Positions 47,001 to 49,815 of a stretch of 49,815 nucleotides of DNA are shown here, in pieces (position 1 is the stretch's first letter; each line of letters starts with the position of its first letter). The notes below the pieces were generated by a model, which worked only from the letters and a program-made list of their open reading frames with translations, was not told the origin of the DNA and ran no database searches. Both the position numbers and the translations under genes were made by a program. The DNA comes from a virus, in the IMG/VR virus record IMGVR_UViG_3300031951_000246, positions 1-49,815 of that record; one strand, given 5' to 3'.

Positions 47001-49696
47001 ATAGTAAGATTAAGTTGTACACGGATAAAGTACAGACTATATCTAATCTACTGTCTATGATACTCAACATCAAAGACTATCGTATCATGACTGAGAACTA
47101 CTTCCAAGACAAGGAAATGTTTGCTCAGTTGATAGAAAGATTTACTCCTAAAGTAAACCTTGCTTGGCAGTATAATGGTGTCGCTAAGTATAACGGATAC
47201 TTAACTATTCCAAACTCAGGACATAAACGTAGGTCTGTTAAATTTGGTAATTACGCTCCTAGTGAAATCCTAAACTTTGGGCAAGGAGAAAAACCATTCC
47301 ACAACAGATACAGAGAGTCAAGTGTATATCTTTCACTGAATAGTTCTTTCGATCATCACCACCCTACTCTTTTAGACAACTCTAGATACCTAGCATCTGA
47401 ACACAACAAGTCTAATCCAACTGATATAGATGATAGTAGAACTACTAGAGCATACTACGGTTCAGTAAAAGTTTATCGTCCAAACCAATATGGACCACTA
47501 ACTAATTTGCGTTACCTATCTACAGGGTACTCTGTTGATATTGAAATAAATCCGAATAATGGTTTAGGTCAAGTAGTACAAACTTACTACCCTGCATTTG
47601 GTGGTGACACGTTTATTAACGCATTTGCCCTCAAACGTAAGCATGCTTTCTTCCGTCAGAATCTTGCAGGTAAGCCAGACGACATTCCATTTAACTATTA
47701 CCTATTCCCCAACTTAGGATATCCAAGTCATTTCTATGGATTCAATGCTGCAGCTCAAGACGTAGAAGCAGTTTTACAAAGTAGGATTGATCTTATGGTT
47801 GCTGCTATAGCAATTGTTGCAGCTGCAGCTCTTCTTAATTCTGCATTTGGTGATGGTATTGCATTTGGAGAAACAACTACTGCTTTAGCTACAACTGCAG
47901 GAAAAATTCTTGTGCTTGATATAGTCAATGATTTGTTAGCGTCTACTAAACCTTACATATTCCTAGATAAGGATGAGACGTTTGACAATACTTGGTTAGG
48001 AGTAGGTGTAGGGGGAACATATTTCTACTACAAGGGAATGGTGTATCTGTTTTCTTATGGACTTCCTATCTTTTTTGTTGAGTCTGATGTAAACGTAGAT
48101 TTCCGTCATGGCAGAAATGACCGTGAGGAAAACTTCTACGGAGCAAAAGAACTAGGAGAGATTCCTGACCAGTGGTTACAAGAAGTAAACGTACCAATTA
48201 AGTACGATAACTTTTACCACTACAATCCTACTTATTCTGCTCAGAACGTAATCAATCCAAACTTTGTATATAATGAAGATTGGCCAGAGTTGTATTGCGA
48301 AACTGATTTGTATAACCGAGTAGTATACTCAGATCCAGCAGGTAAATACGGCAAAGGAGATCCTTGGTTAAACTACAGAAGAGGTAACTACTATGACTTT
48401 CCTAAAACTCATGGTAAGTTAATTGCTTTGAATGGTGTGGAGAATAGCAAAGTGTATGCTCGTTTTGAGAATAACACTAAAGTATACAACGCTATCATTA
48501 CACTCGACAGCACTAATCCTATTGCAATGGAGATTGGTGATGCCAGTATGTTTAAAAGCAAGCCTTTGGAAATGTCTACTGCAGACATTGGATACTTGGG
48601 AAGCCAACACAAAGCGTTTATTAAAACAACTCATGGTGGGTTCTGGGTAGACGCACGTAGAGGTCACGTATACCAAGTAACTAGTGGAGGTGTAGATGAA
48701 ATTTCTTTAAGAGGTTCTATGCAATGGTTTAAAGAAAATCTACCATTTAAGATTCTTAAGGACTTCCCTGACTTCCCTGTAGACAATAACTTCAAAGGTA
48801 TTGGTATTGCATTGGGATGGGATGAACGTTTCCACCGTGTGTTCTTAACTAAACTGGACTTCAGAGTTAAAGAACAATACAGAGGTTTTGTTACTTACGA
48901 GAACAAGAAGTTCTATTACAATGATACTGAGATTGCATTTGCAGATTTGACTTACTTTGAGAATCATTCATTTACAATCTCTTATAGCGTTCTTCTTAAA
49001 GCATGGATTTCATTCCACTCTTTCTTGCCAAACGCTTACATATCTTTTATAGACCATTTCCAAACAACAACACAGACTGGAACATGGAACCACAACTTGT
49101 CTCCACTCACTTACCAAACTTATTACAATCGTTTCTATCCTTACATTATTGAATATACTGTAAATAATCTACCTAACACACACGTAGTTAATTCAATTAC
49201 TTACAATCAAGATATTCATAAGTACTACAATAGAAACGACTATTACTCTTTGGGTTCTTACAACGATAAGAATACTCCAAACTTTACTAAGGCTATTGTT
49301 TATAACAAAGAGCAAACATCAGGATTGGTTAATCTAATACCTCAACTTCCTAATGACGCTCGCCAACGTTTGTTGTATCCTAGAGTAACTAGATTTGGTA
49401 TGGAAGTATTAGTAGGCAAGAGAGACAATAAGAATACCTTTAACGGATTCTGGGACGCTACTAATAACAAAGAAAACTTCCAAACACTATTCAGTACTAA
49501 GTGGGACGATCTAAGCGCTGACTATCCAATCGATAAAGTAGTAAATCCAAAAGCAATTATCACAACTACTAGACTAGGAGGAAAGCAAAAGATTCGTGCA
49601 CCATTCTGTAAGGTTCGTCTTATTCAAGATAAATTTAACAGATACAAATTCATCAACAACCTACAACTAACACAAACCACTAACTCAGCAATATGA
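44099..49696 (+). CDS. Tail stabilization protein, P22 gp10-like, very large
   Basis: 1865 aa, several times the length of P22 gp10 (about 470 aa), as is usual for crAss-like phages. It starts with MEIKGNQNTKGLNLDSLNWQ. A Cys-rich segment follows at about 255-285 (KTCCDYEPVLIDECC, QDCCQDC), then a long beta-rich body. A hydrophobic stretch at about 1235-1260 (LMVAAIAIVAAAALLNSAFG) could insert in a membrane or be buried. The C-terminal 600 residues are Tyr/Asn-rich beta. The start makes a TAATG junction. It forms the outer tail hub. Confidence 0.75.
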   Translation: MEIKGNQNTKGLNLDSLNWQVEGSQLTWALNANIMSHDGNTFTYTNEMSNQVCVDFSSFKNGYKINGLLNIIEQNKVVVFLVGPDGKGEIGVITNNGLDCVELDSIETDCGCVGGKVIKDTVVKATTTVTANSTTCFYGIINETIDDGSGNYVNNYAFHYVDCNGNRVSGNTSSLVFKTTQEWYADLGYTSFDANMSPTYLSKVVSMICYDSVATIDYINELGTSSNVTPMQHPQPLLYDTFPCEATVVEKTCCDYEPVLIDECCQDCCQDCYTVTLQTVNPSIPSGGSTGQVVIEYTDCNGIVRGIEVPENTFEGYGSFNMIKDSWRVIQRGKPGVDVVVAVEQVYSTGNCNPCLNPSPENCCLNFDIDYPIYATYRVDQCETRVYFVQKNNPPRYLSLEFPLNRDSCGESQDCGGKKLVTKKTCKELNIFPDTCHPKVTPTNVSNGGQLKAGNYQFAIAYTDEEGAELTDYFDFSQPIPIFEKKLTNLTDYVTNYSITVQIDHKVNIFDYFNLVVAETIQGATTNYHLIGNYRVQKQYLMDSIVYTGEYKSTFSSISPLIRTPHYKNAGIIENQNDILMIADLEREYQYNFQPFANKLKLQWETVKMPHGDKWDYSNPEIVHMFRTYQRDEVYAFGIKFKLKTGKYTEVFHIPGRAKNAALGDTTSVPTSSTDYFIEEGDCSDVAAPKEKWEVYNTAGNGQVFVSNNPTELEKQFSCAIFNDKRGEFAYWESKELYPCNEEIWDTDAYGNPLAGQPIRFHKFPDSLISHIHDGLFSTGNVFPAFDNQSNIYPIGVRVDADAFNNLLNTLTIANPGDPANPFYAKDLICGFELVFASRVGHKSVVAKGLLYDVGHYTTDDGSKEYYYPNYPFNDINWRGSSSVTDPYLRTSADWYKRQDRRRAFSGDLGEFAHNGFVDNNIINYKHNRFTFHSPDTHFSYPKIGSELKLETLEIGSVLGHFVEVEEHSKIKLYTDKVQTISNLLSMILNIKDYRIMTENYFQDKEMFAQLIERFTPKVNLAWQYNGVAKYNGYLTIPNSGHKRRSVKFGNYAPSEILNFGQGEKPFHNRYRESSVYLSLNSSFDHHHPTLLDNSRYLASEHNKSNPTDIDDSRTTRAYYGSVKVYRPNQYGPLTNLRYLSTGYSVDIEINPNNGLGQVVQTYYPAFGGDTFINAFALKRKHAFFRQNLAGKPDDIPFNYYLFPNLGYPSHFYGFNAAAQDVEAVLQSRIDLMVAAIAIVAAAALLNSAFGDGIAFGETTTALATTAGKILVLDIVNDLLASTKPYIFLDKDETFDNTWLGVGVGGTYFYYKGMVYLFSYGLPIFFVESDVNVDFRHGRNDREENFYGAKELGEIPDQWLQEVNVPIKYDNFYHYNPTYSAQNVINPNFVYNEDWPELYCETDLYNRVVYSDPAGKYGKGDPWLNYRRGNYYDFPKTHGKLIALNGVENSKVYARFENNTKVYNAIITLDSTNPIAMEIGDASMFKSKPLEMSTADIGYLGSQHKAFIKTTHGGFWVDARRGHVYQVTSGGVDEISLRGSMQWFKENLPFKILKDFPDFPVDNNFKGIGIALGWDERFHRVFLTKLDFRVKEQYRGFVTYENKKFYYNDTEIAFADLTYFENHSFTISYSVLLKAWISFHSFLPNAYISFIDHFQTTTQTGTWNHNLSPLTYQTYYNRFYPYIIEYTVNNLPNTHVVNSITYNQDIHKYYNRNDYYSLGSYNDKNTPNFTKAIVYNKEQTSGLVNLIPQLPNDARQRLLYPRVTRFGMEVLVGKRDNKNTFNGFWDATNNKENFQTLFSTKWDDLSADYPIDKVVNPKAIITTTRLGGKQKIRAPFCKVRLIQDKFNRYKFINNLQLTQTTNSAI

Positions 49697-49815
49697 CACC
49701 AGAAGTAATTAGCTCTATGAGACCTGAAGTGTACTTAGGGCAATTTTTCCAATCGAGAGATATCATACACCTTGCACATCTCCAAACAACTTCATACTCA
49801 GAGCATGAAGCTTTA
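49693..49815 (+). CDS. Partial helical protein after stabilization gene
   Basis: 41 codons are visible (MTPEVISSMRPEVYLGQFFQ ... HLAHLQTTSYSEHEAL), with an ATGA overlap to the previous gene, and run off the window. The HLAHLQTTSYSEHEAL segment looks like the start of a ferritin/Dps-type four-helix protein known in many phages, but too little is visible to be sure. Confidence 0.5.
   Translation, partial: MTPEVISSMRPEVYLGQFFQSRDIIHLAHLQTTSYSEHEAL

Noticed and set aside
1-49815. Stop-codon recoding (TAG read as amino acid), as in some crAss-like phages
   Set aside because: Genes end at TAG where the end is supported by terminators (10311, 10769), and no late gene has in-frame TAG.
1-49815. CRISPR array, insertion sequence, integrase or diversity-generating retroelement
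   Set aside because: No regular spacer-repeat array, transposase, recombinase or reverse transcriptase motif is seen in any frame. The duplicated adhesins differ throughout, not by template-type A changes.

Overview
The window is most of one arm-to-arm stretch of a tailed, podovirus-like double-stranded DNA phage of the crAss-like group (Crassvirales). This rests on the block TerL - portal - acidic head protein - major capsid protein - ring/connector proteins - IHF-like protein - P22 gp4-like tail tube protein - very large P22 gp10-like stabilization protein, in the order known for crAss-like phages. The host should be a Bacteroidota bacterium with a type IX secretion system. Evidence: late promoters of the form TTGAC-N(17-18)-TAnnTTTG, several signal peptides ending in ..AQ, and a phage protein with a type A T9SS C-terminal sorting domain. 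TAA, TGA and TAG all appear to act as stops, so I see no sign of stop-codon recoding. No integrase, insertion sequence or CRISPR array is visible.

Layout. (1) 1-4705, minus: one tightly overlapping operon (mostly ATGA/TAATG junctions) carrying a membrane-anchored muramidase-like endolysin, an SF2 helicase, a spore-photoproduct-lyase-like radical SAM enzyme, a hot-dog acyl-CoA thioesterase and small hypotheticals. (2) 4740-11340, minus: a very different architecture. Short cistrons, both protein and RNA, are each separated by a hairpin plus T-tract followed at once by a conserved T-rich motif (about TTTTTTCTTTYCCYTAT) that leads into the next start codon or RNA. This region also holds a tRNA-Glu, a tRNA-like RNA with an expanded core, and at least three candidate structured RNAs (6263-6456, 7324-7747, 10156-10278). 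(3) 11490-12445: the divergence point between the two arms. (4) 12446-17957, plus: fibre and adhesin-like genes, including a tandem duplication. (5) 18033-25687, plus: lysis and envelope cassette: holin-like proteins, an L,D-transpeptidase-like enzyme, an HExxH lipoprotein, a T9SS-sorted cohesin/dockerin-like protein, a CsgG-like lipoprotein, a probable outer-membrane barrel and a second dockerin-like secreted protein. (6) 25837-49815, plus: packaging and virion structure, running off the right end.

How it fits together. The minus arm is probably early or middle: takeover, nucleic-acid handling and non-coding RNAs. The plus arm is late and uses host-type promoters at 12398, 17981, 25777, 32333 and 42167. 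The repeated boundary element of the minus arm does not resemble the host-type promoter and also precedes RNA genes, so it is more likely a transcription signal than a translation signal. The giant virion RNA polymerase expected in crAss-like phages is not in this window. The two most unusual parts are the terminator-linked mini-cistron/ncRNA region and the phage-encoded envelope/T9SS cassette.
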